A stretch of 10,202 bases of DNA, taken from contig CAJVPP010004064.1 of assembly GCA_910592005.1 (NCBI GenBank), positions 1-10,202 on the forward strand, read 5' to 3'. The stretch is from Funneliformis mosseae. Its lineage: Eukaryota; Glomeromycota; Glomeromycetes; Glomerales; Glomeraceae. The translations under genes were made by a program, and so were the position numbers. This document shows, piece by piece, positions 1 through 8,362 of the stretch (its first letter is position 1; each line of letters opens with the position of its first letter). The notes beneath the pieces are model-generated. The model had not been told where the DNA came from and ran no database searches. It saw nothing but the letters and a program-made list of their open reading frames with translations.

Positions 1-290
1 GTATTTTCTGAAAAATTCAAATGATTTTAAAATAGCCAATCAAAATTTGACTGTTAAAACTAATTATTAATTTACCCGAAACTTATATAATTTATTAATA
101 AATATATCCCCGAAACTCCGAAACATATTTCGGGTTAAGGTTAAAATGTTATCTCATCTCCAAAACCACCGAAATTAATTTCGGAGTTCTGGAGTTTCGG
201 GGATTTATAGTTTCGGCCGGCAGCTTTAATGATTACATTACGAGTTTTTGGGATAAGTGGCTTCATATTTCTGAAAAATTCTGAGAAAAA
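1..290. repeat. Small CpG-bearing palindromic repeat block
   Basis: The block stands out from the surrounding AT-rich DNA by its CpG-containing words. The 18-bp segment at 102-119 (core tccccgaaactcc) recurs inverted at 191-208 with 17 of 18 matches. The word cccgaaact also occurs at 75-83. A perfect 16-bp palindrome, ccgaaattaatttcgg, fills 169-184. The 14-bp word tttctgaaaaattc occurs as a direct repeat at 5-18 and 268-281, near both edges. No open frame is present. The arrangement resembles a short non-autonomous element or a foldback remnant, but no terminal inverted repeat at the very edge and no clear target duplication can be defined, and the element may continue left of the window. 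Confidence 0.5.
102..208. repeat. Inverted repeat with central palindrome
   Basis: The arms at 102-119 and 191-208 are reverse complements with one mismatch and could form an 18-bp stem around a 71-nt loop. That loop contains the perfect palindrome at 169-184. The pairing is read directly from the sequence; any function (terminal structure of an element, transcribed hairpin) is inference. Confidence 0.7.
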
Positions 291-823
291 ATGAAGTACA
301 AGGGTTTGTTTATTGTAATAATAAATGTAAAATTATGTATTGTTTATATTATATTTAACATGTGATAATCAGCATAATTTTAACCAAACAAACTGATTGA
401 ATAATTTTGATCGTCTTCTATATTTGTTTAAAGAAAATAACCAATGAATTGTGAAATACAAAAGGTGATCTTTACTCTAAATTCTTAGCAATCACCTATA
501 CCATTCACCAGAAATCAGCAAAATGAATAAAGAAAATTGTCAAAGATCTATTATCACTATATATGACTATTCTTAGCGATCAGTCAAAGTTTATTATTTT
601 CTTTATATAATTTAGTATATTTCAAATTTATTTAGTATATTTCACTAATATTCTTTTTTATTTTCTTCTTTTAGCCAAAAAATTTACTAAAAAAAGTACT
701 TGATCCTTGTACTATTATGACATCATTATTTCAAATTCAATAAAAGAGAAAATATAATGATGATGTATAGCATTATGACCAGTCCATCTTTATAATACTC
801 CAAAGTGGTCATATAAAGTATAA
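291..823. other. Gene-free AT-rich stretch with short repeats
   Basis: I see no gene here. Short structures include a 15-bp direct repeat, atttagtatatttca, at 610-624 and 630-644, and two small potential hairpins: aggtgat/atcacct at 463-469 and 491-497, and atgacca/tggtcat near 775-781 and 806-812. In this composition these could be chance. Confidence 0.5.
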
Positions 824-1001
824 CCTGATATAGTCTACGATACTGATATTAAAGCAGGAGTTACAATTGCAGAAGAATATGTAACTGAAACCAAAGAATA
901 TACTGAAGTCAGAAGGAAGGTTTTATCTGCTACTGAAGAAAGTAAAGACAATCCCGTAATAGACAATAGTAAACGATGAATTTTTAGGTGATTTAGAATA
1001 A
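824..1001 (+). pseudogene. Decayed coding remnant, unrecognised
   Basis: A frame open from 824 to the stop at 977-979 has composition unlike the surrounding DNA: it reads IKAGVTIAEEYVTETKEY followed by TEVRRKVLSATEESKDN, rich in E, K, T and V with few Asn/Ile/Phe runs. There is no ATG in frame, so no start can be assigned. After the first stop, a frame shifted by one base (972-1001) continues as NDEFLGDLE and then TAA, an acidic ending that looks like a natural C-terminus. I interpret this as the eroded 3' end of a gene or transposon ORF carrying an indel near 971. I do not recognise the family. Its last codons (ggtgatttagaa) form the first unit of the minisatellite that follows. Confidence 0.4.
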
Positions 1002-1760
1002 GAGTAGGTTAATTTTATTAATTATTTTTACATTTTTTTCAGGTGATTTGGGAAATGGGTTGATTTTTTATTATTTTCTTTACATTTTTTCAGGCGATTT
1101 AGGTGGGAATAGATTGATTTTATTAATTATTTTTTACATTTTTTTTTGAGCGATTTAGGGAATATATTAAATTTTTATTATTTTCTTTATGTTTATTGAG
1201 GCGATTTGAAGTGAGAGTGGATCGATTTTATTAATTATTTTCTTTATGTTTTTTAGACGATTTGGAGAATGAGTCAATTTTAATAATTATTTTTACATTT
1301 TTTTTGGACGATTTGGAATAAGAATAAGTTGATTTTAATAATTATCTTTACGTTTTTTCAGGAAATTTAGAGTGAGAGCAAGTTGATTTTAATAATTATC
1401 TTTACATTTTTTTTGGATAATTTGGGGTGAGAACAGGTTGATTTTAATAATTATCTTTATATTTTTTTGAACAATTTAGAATAAGAATAGTTTGATTTTA
1501 ATAATTATCTTTACATTTTTTCAGATAATTTGAGTGGAAACAAATCAATTTAATAATTATCTTTACATTTTTTTCAGATAATTTTGGGTTGATTTTTTTA
1601 TTTTTTACATTTTATTTTTATTATTTTTATATTTTTTGAACGATTTCAGAAGGAATGGATCATATTTTATCATATATTATTTATTTATTTATATTTAGAA
1701 TGATTTAAGGGGATTTTGAAAAGAAATAGATCATATTTTATTATTTTATTATTCTATTTT
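985..1760. repeat. Degenerate ~54-bp minisatellite, 14 units
   Basis: Units begin at a gattt-like word at 990, 1045, 1096, 1152, 1203, 1259, 1310, 1364, 1419, 1473, 1527, 1580, 1642 and 1702. Spacing alternates 55/51/56/51/56/51 in the first half, giving a higher-order dimer of about 107 bp, then settles at 53-55 bp and loosens to 60-62 bp at the right end. The unit order is gattt, then a purine-rich ggagtgagagtagg-like part, then ttgattttaataattat, then ctttacattttttt, then cag, gag or gg. The best-conserved copies lie between about 1310 and 1580. Copies are diverged, so the array is old. Confidence 0.85.
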
Positions 1761-1904
1761 TAATAGGAATTAATCAGTAGATTTTAGTAATATTTTTTTA
1801 TTATGATTTTATATTTTTGCAAATTTATATTAGGTTTTTATTATTAATAAAATTTTAAAATTTAATAAATTTAATAAATAAAATGTACTGATTATTGATG
1901 CTAA

Positions 1905-2290
1905 ATTGCTTATCTAATTGAAGTCGATTAGCATCAATCAATATCTGAATTGTTGCTGAATTGATACTAAATTAAGGCTAATTTTAGGCTGATTTATAAT
2001 TAAATTGCTTATCTGATTAGAGTCATCAGCATTGATTAGCATCTGAATTATTGCTGAATTAAGGCTATTTTAGGCTAATTTATGGTTATTTAAGTTCTGA
2101 ATTAATGCTGAATAGCTATGTTTGATTAGAATCAATTAGTGTTTATCAGCGTCTGAATTGTTGCTAAATTGAGGTCAATTTTAGGCTGATTTATAGTTGA
2201 ATTTAAGTTTTGAATAGCCATATCTAATTGGGATTGATTAGCATCTATCAGCACCTATTTGTGCTGATCAGAAAATATGACAAATCGGCT
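1905..2290. repeat. Degenerate ~103-bp tandem repeat, ~4 copies
   Basis: Unit starts (attgcttatctaattg and variants such as atagctatgtttgatt) lie at about 1905, 2004, 2112 and 2214, giving spacings of 99, 108 and 102 bp. Each unit carries the ordered words gattagcat, atctgaattgttgctgaatt, ttttaggctgattta and then ttaagtt. The fourth copy is partial and runs into related gctgat-rich sequence to about 2350. There is no continuous open frame through the array. The repeated word gctga and its complement tcagc give the block local self-complementarity. Confidence 0.7.
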
Positions 2291-2350
2291 GTAAATAGTA
2301 TCAAAATTGGTCTAAAATCAGCTATCTGATTTTTAGCTGATTTGGACTAT

Positions 2351-2932
2351 TTTGACTAATGTTATATAATAATAATTAATATTTTTTTTAAAATCTTTTT
2401 CTTTTTTAGAATATTAATAAATAAAGCATATAATAATATGAATAAATTTTTATAATTTATTATTTGTATATTAACAGTTAAAGTAAATAAAATAAATAAA
2501 ATATAATAAATATTTTATTTATATTATTAAAATATTTTATACATAATTATATTAGATATATTAAAATAAAATAAAAATAAAATATTATTAGTAAAATAAA
2601 TATAAAACTTTTAAGATCAAAATTATAAGATATATAAGAAGTAATCTAATTATAAATTTAATCAATTTTTTATTATTTATATCATTAAATATTAATTCTA
2701 ACTTTAAATTTAATTTTTACTATTTTATTACATCAGCTTTTTAAATTGCTGATAATCACTTATAATATTATATTAAATAGAAGGTTTTCTCATATAAAAG
2801 AGTAAAATAAAAATAAAAAATAAAGAAAAATAAAATAAAATTAAAAAAAGTATATGTATACAATGGATTTTAGGATTGAAGATTTAAAATCTTTATTATA
2901 ACATTATGTGTGGTTCTTAAACTTCAAAAATT
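2351..2932. other. Low-complexity A/T stretch without genes
   Basis: The sequence is almost entirely A and T (aaataaaataaaat-type runs) with stops in all frames. I see no gene, RNA or convincing repeat in it. Confidence 0.6.
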
Positions 2933-3080
2933 ATATTGATTTTTTTTTATTATATTAGAAAAACTTCTAAGGACTCTAAAATCTTTATTTTTATATTTTA
3001 TTAAAAATATATTAATTTTTTATTTTTATACTATACTAAAAAGCTTCTAAAAATTTAGATTTTTAATTATATTGATTAAG
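2933..3080. repeat. Weak tandem repeat, period 60-76 bp
   Basis: The sequence atattgatttttt, then tatattagaaaaacttctaa, then ctaaaatcttta recurs in altered form from 3009 (atattaattttttat, then tatactaaaaagcttctaa, then atttagattttta). The opening word occurs again at 3069. Spacing is 76 and then 60 bp. The match is clear by eye but degenerate. Confidence 0.4.
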
Positions 3081-3149
3081 TCTGACAAAATTAATATATT
3101 TAGAAAATTATTCTGCAAAGACTAGCTTATTAAATAATATATTTTTAAA

Positions 3150-3385
3150 TAAATCTTATAGAAATAAGTCTTATAATTCTTATTATCCTATAAATAAGTT
3201 TTAGTGTTTTATTATATCTTATGAAAATAAATCTTATAGTTCTTATTACCTCATAAATAAGTCTTATAATTTTCTTAAATCTTATAATTTTTATTACCTT
3301 ATGAATAAGTTTTATAGTTTTCTTAAGTCTGAAAATTCTTATTATCCTATGAATAAGTTTTATAGTTTTCTTAAATCTGATGAAA
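3150..3385. repeat. Tandem repeat of aataagttttatag-type units
   Basis: The word taaataagtcttataa or tgaataagttttatag followed by ttcttattatccta recurs at about 3160, 3191, 3222, 3254, 3302 and 3350. Spacing is 31-32 bp for the early copies and exactly 48 bp for the last three, which add ttttcttaaatctgaa. The change of period shows that one unit was extended and then amplified. No coding frame runs through it. Confidence 0.7.
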
Positions 3386-4462
3386 TAATTGTATATCAGA
3401 AATTATTTCTATATAAACTTACTTATTAAATATATTAGTTAAATCGAAAGAAAAGTTTATATATTAATTTATTTTTATATGTATTTGTTCATTAAATAAT
3501 ATATTAATCTAATGAAAATAATTCTATTATTTTTTTCTGTAAAAATCCAAAAAATTTATAAAATTATTTTAACTTTTTATTATTTAATAGAAAATATTAT
3601 CTAAAAAATAAAATAATAAAATTGTAATTTAATATCATTAATATTGATATAGTCAGTTCTTTTAGATACTTATAAGTGATAAGCTAAATAATAATTTAAA
3701 TAATAAGCAAAAGGTTATTTTTATAATTAATTTTAAAAGAGTATTAAATAGTAGATAATTTATTTAATAATAATAATAATTAAGTATTGCTTCAGTCAGC
3801 ACTCTATACTATATAAGTATATTAAAGAAAATTAAAGTAAATTATCTTAAGAAAATATGAATTAGATATATTAAATACAAAATATACTGCTAAGCTAAAA
3901 GAAAATATTATTTATTTATATAAAATAAAATATATAAAGTTATCAATATAATAAAAGATATAAAAGAAATAAATAAGATAAATATAAATATATTGTATAA
4001 AAGAAATAAATAGTATAGATAATATAAAAAATATATAAAATATAAAAGATTTTTTAAGGATTATCATTTTCTTTTAGATTATCACCATCAATATTTTTTC
4101 TTGTGTAATATTACTTCCTTTTAAGATTTTTACATTTTTACAAAAATATTTATCTTTCAAGTTTTATAATCTATTAATCTATATTATCCTTTTTGTGTTT
4201 AATAATCTTTCTTAAATATTATAGTAAAAAAAAGAAAATTTATTTTTAAAAATCAAAATTTTTTTTAAATTTCAAAAAATTTTTGTAAAATACATATTGT
4301 ATTTATATGTGACTTATTAGAAAAAAATATATTGTATTCATATTATCTGCAATCAATCTTATAAATATAAGTTTTTTTAATTTTAAATAGGATTAAAGTT
4401 TATTGATTTTCAGAATTATAAGATTCATAATTCTATATAAATACTTTGACTTTAAATAATTT
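3386..4462. other. AT-rich stretch without recognisable genes
   Basis: Stops are frequent in all frames on both strands. The only notable feature is near the right end: the word aataggattaaag at about 4386 resembles the tttaggattaaag next to the foldback element. That suggests the element landed in, or beside, a locally duplicated sequence. Confidence 0.5.
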
Positions 4463-4475
4463 TTATTTAGGATTA
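4463..4475 (+). repeat. Left copy of 13-bp flanking direct repeat (putative TSD)
   Basis: ttatttaggatta is identical to 5431-5443 and abuts the left end of the foldback element. The identity and the position immediately outside both inverted termini are seen directly; target-site duplication is the natural reading. Thirteen bases is longer than the 8-11 bp usual for hAT and Mutator-like elements, so part of the match may be chance in AT-rich DNA. Confidence 0.65.
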
Positions 4476-4570
4476 AAGCTCCGAATGATTCAGATTAATC
4501 CAAAAATTTTCAGTTTAGATCAACTTCAGTTCAGTTTCGGATTGCAAAAATTTCAATCTGAAAATTTTCA

Positions 4571-4632
4571 GTTCAGTTCGGATTTTTTCGGATTATAAAT
4601 CTAATCCGAACCGAAAAAAATCCGAACTGAAC
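4571..4632. repeat. Hairpin within the left arm
   Basis: gttcagttcggattttttcg (4571-4590) pairs with its complement within 4611-4632, with one bulged A, across a loop of about 20 nt (attataaatctaatccgaa). Each arm of the element can therefore fold on itself as well as pair with the other arm. Confidence 0.75.
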
Positions 4633-4677
4633 CAAAAATTTCGGATTAATCCAAAATTTCGGATCGTTTGGAATGAT
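4620..4677 (+). repeat. Inner left arm of inverted repeat (pairs with 5238-5295)
   Basis: The 58-base arm reads atccgaactgaacc, then aaaaatttcggattaatcc, then aaaatttcggatcgtttgg, then aatgat. The right arm at 5238-5295 is its reverse complement with few changes, nearly all transitions. The equal length of both arms, without gaps, supports a genuine inverted repeat rather than scattered shared words. Confidence 0.8.
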
Positions 4678-4681
4678 GAAA

Positions 4682-5250
4682 TTATCGTTCTAAACGAACG
4701 ATAAAAGGATCATTCGATTAGAACGATTAAATTATCGATCCAAACGAACGATTGAAGTTATCGTTCCAAACGAACGATAAGAAAATCGTTCAATTGGAAC
4801 GATCAAATTATCGTTCCAAATGAACGATAAAAGAATTGTTCGTTTGGAACGATTGAAGTTATCATTTCAAACGAACAATAAGAAAATCATTCGATTAGAA
4901 CGATCAAATTATCGTTCCAAATGAATGATAAAAGAATCGTTCGTTTAGAACGATTGAAGTTATCGTTCTAAACGAACAATAAAAAAATCGTTCGATTGGA
5001 ACAATCAAATTATCGTTCTAAACGAACGATAAAAGAATCGTTCAATTGGAACGATTAAATTATCATTTCAAACGAACAATAAGAAAATCATTTAATTGGA
5101 ACGATCAAATTATTGTTCTAAAAGAACGATAAAAGAATTGTTCTTTTGGAACGATTAAATTATCGTTCCAATCGAACAATAAAAAAATCGTTCATTTGGA
5201 ACGATTGAAGTTATCGTTCTAAAAGAATGATAAAAGGATCGTTCCAAATG
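4682..5250. repeat. Array of twelve 50/51-bp hairpin units
   Basis: ttatcgttc-type unit starts lie at 4682, 4732, 4758, 4808, 4859, 4909, 4960, 5010, 5060, 5110, 5160 and 5211. Spacing is 50 or 51 bp, except one 26-bp half-unit after 4732. Each full unit holds two hairpins. The first is ttatcgttc-caaac-gaacgataa. The second is atcgttc-ntttg-gaacgat, which is the inverted copy of the first. The joining spacer alternates attgaag with atcaaa or attaaa, giving a 101-bp dimer in the middle of the array. Differences between copies are mostly C to T or G to A at CpG (atcgttc to atcattt or attgttc). The regular phasing argues for unequal exchange or replication slippage acting on a structured motif. 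Confidence 0.85.
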
Positions 5251-5295
5251 ATCCGAAATTTCGGATTAATCTGAAATTTTCGGTTCGGTTCGGAT
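5238..5295 (-). repeat. Inner right arm of inverted repeat (pairs with 4620-4677)
   Basis: This is the reverse complement of the inner left arm, running from atcgttccaaatgatcc to ggttcggttcggat. It also contains the smaller palindromic piece atccgaaatttcggat at 5251-5266. Confidence 0.8.
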
Positions 5296-5318
5296 TTTTA
5301 CCAGTTTACGGTTCAGTT

Positions 5319-5415
5319 CGGTTTCAGATTGGCATCTTTAGGATTTATAATCCGAACTGAACCAAACTAAAATTTTCAGATCGGTTTCAGATTGGCCTAT
5401 AATCCGGACTGAACC
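5319..5415 (+). repeat. Direct duplication inside the right arm
   Basis: cggtttcagattggc occurs at 5319-5333 and 5382-5396, and tataatccgaactgaacc (5346-5363) recurs as tataatccggactgaacc (5398-5415). The second copy lacks about 11 bases between the two words. This local duplication makes the right arm differ from the left and explains why the two full arms align only in part. Confidence 0.7.
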
Positions 5416-5430
5416 GAACCGTTCAGAGCA

Positions 5431-5443
5431 TTATTTAGGATTA
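5431..5443 (+). repeat. Right copy of 13-bp flanking direct repeat (putative TSD)
   Basis: ttatttaggatta is identical to 4463-4475 and begins at the base after the right terminus (agagca) of the element. Confidence 0.65.
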
Positions 5444-6636
5444 TATGATAAATTATTTTTTTTAAATATAACTTTTTTACATGTTGATCTAACTATTCAA
5501 AATCTAAAATTTTTCTCAATTAAATTTTCTTTTTTTAATAATAAATTTTATTAAAAAAAATGACTTTTAATAATTACTCAAAAAATAATTTTCAAAAGAA
5601 AGTTAAACATATAAGAATTATTTATTTTTAAAAAAAAAAATTTATAAACAATTTGTAATCTTGCAAACTTAAGCATAAAATAAAAAAAAAAGCTACTTAT
5701 AGTAGACAGGTTAACTTGTTTCATATCTGATCAAGATACTTGTATAAAATGATTTTAACAAAGGATAAATATATTAGAATTTGAAAATTATCATCAAAGA
5801 AAAGCATTATTAAAAAAGTAACTATTTTATAAGGATTTATAGAAGGATAAGTATTAATTTTAGCTAAGTAGTCTATATGATAGTTAAAAAAATTATTTTT
5901 ATTTAAAATATTTCTTGAAATTTTCTTCACAGATGATTCTTTAGATTAGACTGATAAATGTGACTGGATAATATATTGATTAATTATTTGTAAATAAAAT
6001 ATATATTTAGTGACTTAACTATTTTGATCTGATTTTATTTATAATATATTAATAAGGATCTATACTATTTCTTACTTATAACTAACATACTAGAAATCAG
6101 AGTAAATAATTATAATAAACAAACTTCTTATGTTTTAAAAAATAATAAAAGACCTAAATAAAAAATGGTAACAGACAGTTTACAAACTCTCTCATGAACT
6201 TAGATTAAAATGTATTAAGCTCTTAATTTAAGTCAAAAATTTTTCAGAATCTGATTTTCCTAGAAATCCTCCTATATTATATATTATTATTATGTATTCT
6301 TATAATATTATTGTTATTTCTATTTTTAGATATTCTTTTACTTTCACTAATTATCACTTCATTTCCTTCTATTCCTTTAATTTATATATTAATTCTTTTT
6401 TTCTTCTATATTCAAGTATATTTATATTTTCTTTAATATTTTTACTAATTTTTTTTTAGTAATATAAGTTATATAAGTATTTTATAGTTTTAATTTGTTA
6501 GTTTCTTTTATTTGAATTTTTCATGTATATTTATAAGTTTTCTTCTCTCTCTTTTAATTTTAAGGGTCTTTTTCTTTCTTTGTAACTTTAATTATTTGTA
6601 TTTTTAAATCTTATAATTTATTCTATATTACGTTTT
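5444..6636. other. AT-rich stretch without an intact gene
   Basis: Apart from the doubtful coding remnant at 5761-5881, I see only T-rich and A-rich low-complexity sequence. It includes a pyrimidine-rich run at about 6330-6600 with many cttt and ttct words. An open frame on the minus strand at 5721-5930 is dominated by Ile, Phe, Asn, Lys and Tyr and looks like chance in AT-rich DNA. Confidence 0.5.
5761..5881 (+). pseudogene. Possible eroded Tc1/mariner-type coding remnant
   Basis: The plus frame starting at 5761 reads KDKYIRI, stop, KLSSKSIIKKVTIL, stop, GFIEG, stop, VLILAK, stop, SI. Each stop is one transition away from Trp, Gln or Arg. If the stop after GFIEG and the one after VLILAK were Gln, the text would recall the RGQIIxLAKQ-type start of helix-turn-helix regions in Tc1/mariner transposases. 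This is weak: the stretch is short, and downstream text does not extend the match in any single frame. It may be chance. Confidence 0.2.
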
Positions 6637-6795
6637 AGTTATCATACTTTTTTTTGATTATTATATAATATTTAGATTATTGTATTACTTTCAGTTATTA
6701 TATCATTTTTTAGTTATTGTATTACATTCCAGTTATTGTGCTTCATTTCAGTTTTGTCATAAGATTTGTATTATATTTCAGTTATGTTATATCTT
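6637..6795. repeat. 19-bp minisatellite, about 7 copies
   Basis: The word agttattgtattacatttc and its variants recur with the g of agtt/gatt at 6638, 6656, 6675, 6694, 6713, 6732 and 6751. Spacing is 18 bp once and then exactly 19 bp five times. A further copy follows 30 bp later, at 6781. The strict 19-bp spacing is unlikely by chance even in T-rich sequence. Confidence 0.75.
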
Positions 6796-7617
6796 GTATA
6801 ATTATATTATTTATTAGTTATATTAGATGATTTGTATTTCATTATATTATTTTAGTTATTTTTATTCTTTTATTATTATGTGATTTCTGGTTATTATTTT
6901 TCTTCATAATTCTTCATTTGATTGATTATTTCCTATTCTCTATTATTATAATTTTTATGATTTATTTATTTTATTATAAAGGATCATATAATATATCATT
7001 TTAAGATTTTTTTGATTTTACAATATAATATAATATTTAATAAACTGCTTATAAAATATAATTAATTATTTATAATTAATTTTTTTTTAGCATAATGATA
7101 GAATTATTTACAGTATATATAATTGAAATAATTTAATTTCTGTATAACTAAGCTTCAGAAGATTATTTTTATAGATCAAAACATATATGCAAATTTATTG
7201 TTTTTAAGACTTGTATTACATGATTAAGATTAATAGATCTAAAATTAGTACAAATTTTGTTTCTTAATTTTGAAATAAAATAATTAATCATCTTTATTTT
7301 TAAAATAAATTATTAGTTTTAAATTTTGATTTCTTAGATCTACTCCATATGTAAATTATGTAATATATATATTTAATATATAAAATCTAAAAAATGATAC
7401 AAATTAAAACCTTTAAAATAATAAAAAATGAAATATTTTATGTAATTTTAGCCTTTGATATTAGTCAAAAAATTGTAATTTTCAAATTATAACTATCATG
7501 AAATATTTGGTATTAATGATACAATTTTAAAAAAATTTTTTGATCTATTTATAAGTTTTTAGAATCTTGTATAACCATTTTAGATATTTTAATTAGATTG
7601 ACAACTATTGAGAAAAT
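6796..7617. other. AT-rich stretch without recognisable genes
   Basis: Low-complexity sequence with stops in all frames. A loosely similar pair of segments, agatcaaaacatatatgcaaat near 7174 and agatctactccatatgtaaat near 7338, is noted but is too diverged to define a repeat. I see no gene. Confidence 0.45.
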
Positions 7618-7760
7618 GTTTTTAGGCAAGGTTGCTAATGCTTTAATAAGGGTGTTGAAAACTTAATTAAAAAATCTCTTTAAAATAACATTTACTTGAT
7701 AAGCCATGTGAATGCTCCTCTTATCATTATACATTAATAAAAAAATGGTGTAACAATATA
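7618..7760. mobile_element. Possible transposon terminal remnant
   Basis: This segment is compositionally richer than its flanks and contains ttaataagggtgttgaaaac preceded by TA, followed by a stretch with catgtgaatgctcctctta and then a gtgtaac-type end. The TA-agggtgttg start resembles Tc1/mariner-type ends from memory of the family, but no complementary terminus (caacaccct) occurs in the window. It may be a truncated single end. Confidence is low. Confidence 0.2.
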
Positions 7761-8362
7761 TAGTATCTTTATTATTTAAATTTTTAGATAATAAAAATAA
7801 TGCCAATTATATAATATTCTAATTCATTAAAATAGATTAAAATTTATATACTATACTGTAATACTAATATTTATAAACATTAAAAATATGTATAAAAGTT
7901 AAAAAAAGTATGATCTATTTTATTCCTCTTAACATATATTATCGAGTATCACATGATAAACGATTTTAATAACTAAAAAAATTGAATCAAAGTATTTAAA
8001 AAATAAATCATTAGATAGCACTGAACTAACATCACTTTCGATTTCATCTGAATTGAAATCTTTACTAGCATCTGATAAGAGATCGCAATATTCATTAATA
8101 CAATAAGGCTTGATATATCATAATCTTGTTATTCAATGATATCTTGAATACATTACTTGCATCCTTCAACTCGTTTTCCAATTTTCCATTTTTCTTCAAT
8201 AATAATCAGGCATAAAGAAATACTTTAACTTGTAGAAAACTTCTACTAATATATTTCTTCCAAAGCGTATTAGTTTTTCTTATAGTCTTTAGAACCATAT
8301 TACAACTATTTCTCGATACTAATTTATTTATGACTTGTGTCTCGAGAACTCTTACTGCGTAT

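Larger units (their letters stand above)
4476..5430. mobile_element. Foldback/MITE-like non-autonomous element
   Basis: The element of about 955 bp begins aagctccgaatgattcag and ends ccgaaccgttcagagca. Bases 4478-4493 pair with 5429-5414 at 12 of 16 positions, and all four differences are transitions. Inward, both arms (about 4476-4677 and 5238-5430) consist of repeated atccgaac-cgaacc and gttcggttcggat words. The inner 58 bases (4620-4677 against 5238-5295) are near-perfect reverse complements. Between the arms lie twelve hairpin units (4682-5250). A 13-bp perfect direct repeat flanks the element. It has no open frame and so no transposase. Long arms, an internal tandem array and a long target duplication recall foldback elements and non-autonomous Mutator-like elements, but the superfamily cannot be fixed from this copy alone. 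An alternative is a satellite-derived cruciform block. Confidence 0.7.

Noticed and set aside
295..713. Inverted repeat agtacaagg (295-303) with ccttgtact (705-713) as element ends
   Set aside because: It is only 9 bp long over 400 bp, with no flanking duplication and no extension of the match. Expected by chance.
985..1760. Protein-coding tandem repeat
   Set aside because: Unit lengths are not multiples of three throughout and stops occur in every frame, so a repetitive protein is not supported.
2351..4462. Replication origin or centromere-like AT-rich DNA
   Set aside because: Extreme AT richness alone is general in this window, and no specific motif separates this region from its neighbours.
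4682..5250. CRISPR array
   Set aside because: The repeats are regular, but there are no unique spacers: every part of the unit is repeated and self-complementary, and the context is eukaryotic.
5721..5930. Minus-strand open frame of 69 residues
   Set aside because: It is built almost wholly of Ile, Phe, Asn, Lys, Tyr and Leu in AT-rich DNA, shows no motif, and overlaps a plus-strand text with better coding character. It is most likely chance.
7618..7760. Complete Tc1/mariner element
   Set aside because: Only one end-like segment is seen. No reverse complement of agggtgttg and no transposase text occurs nearby in the window.
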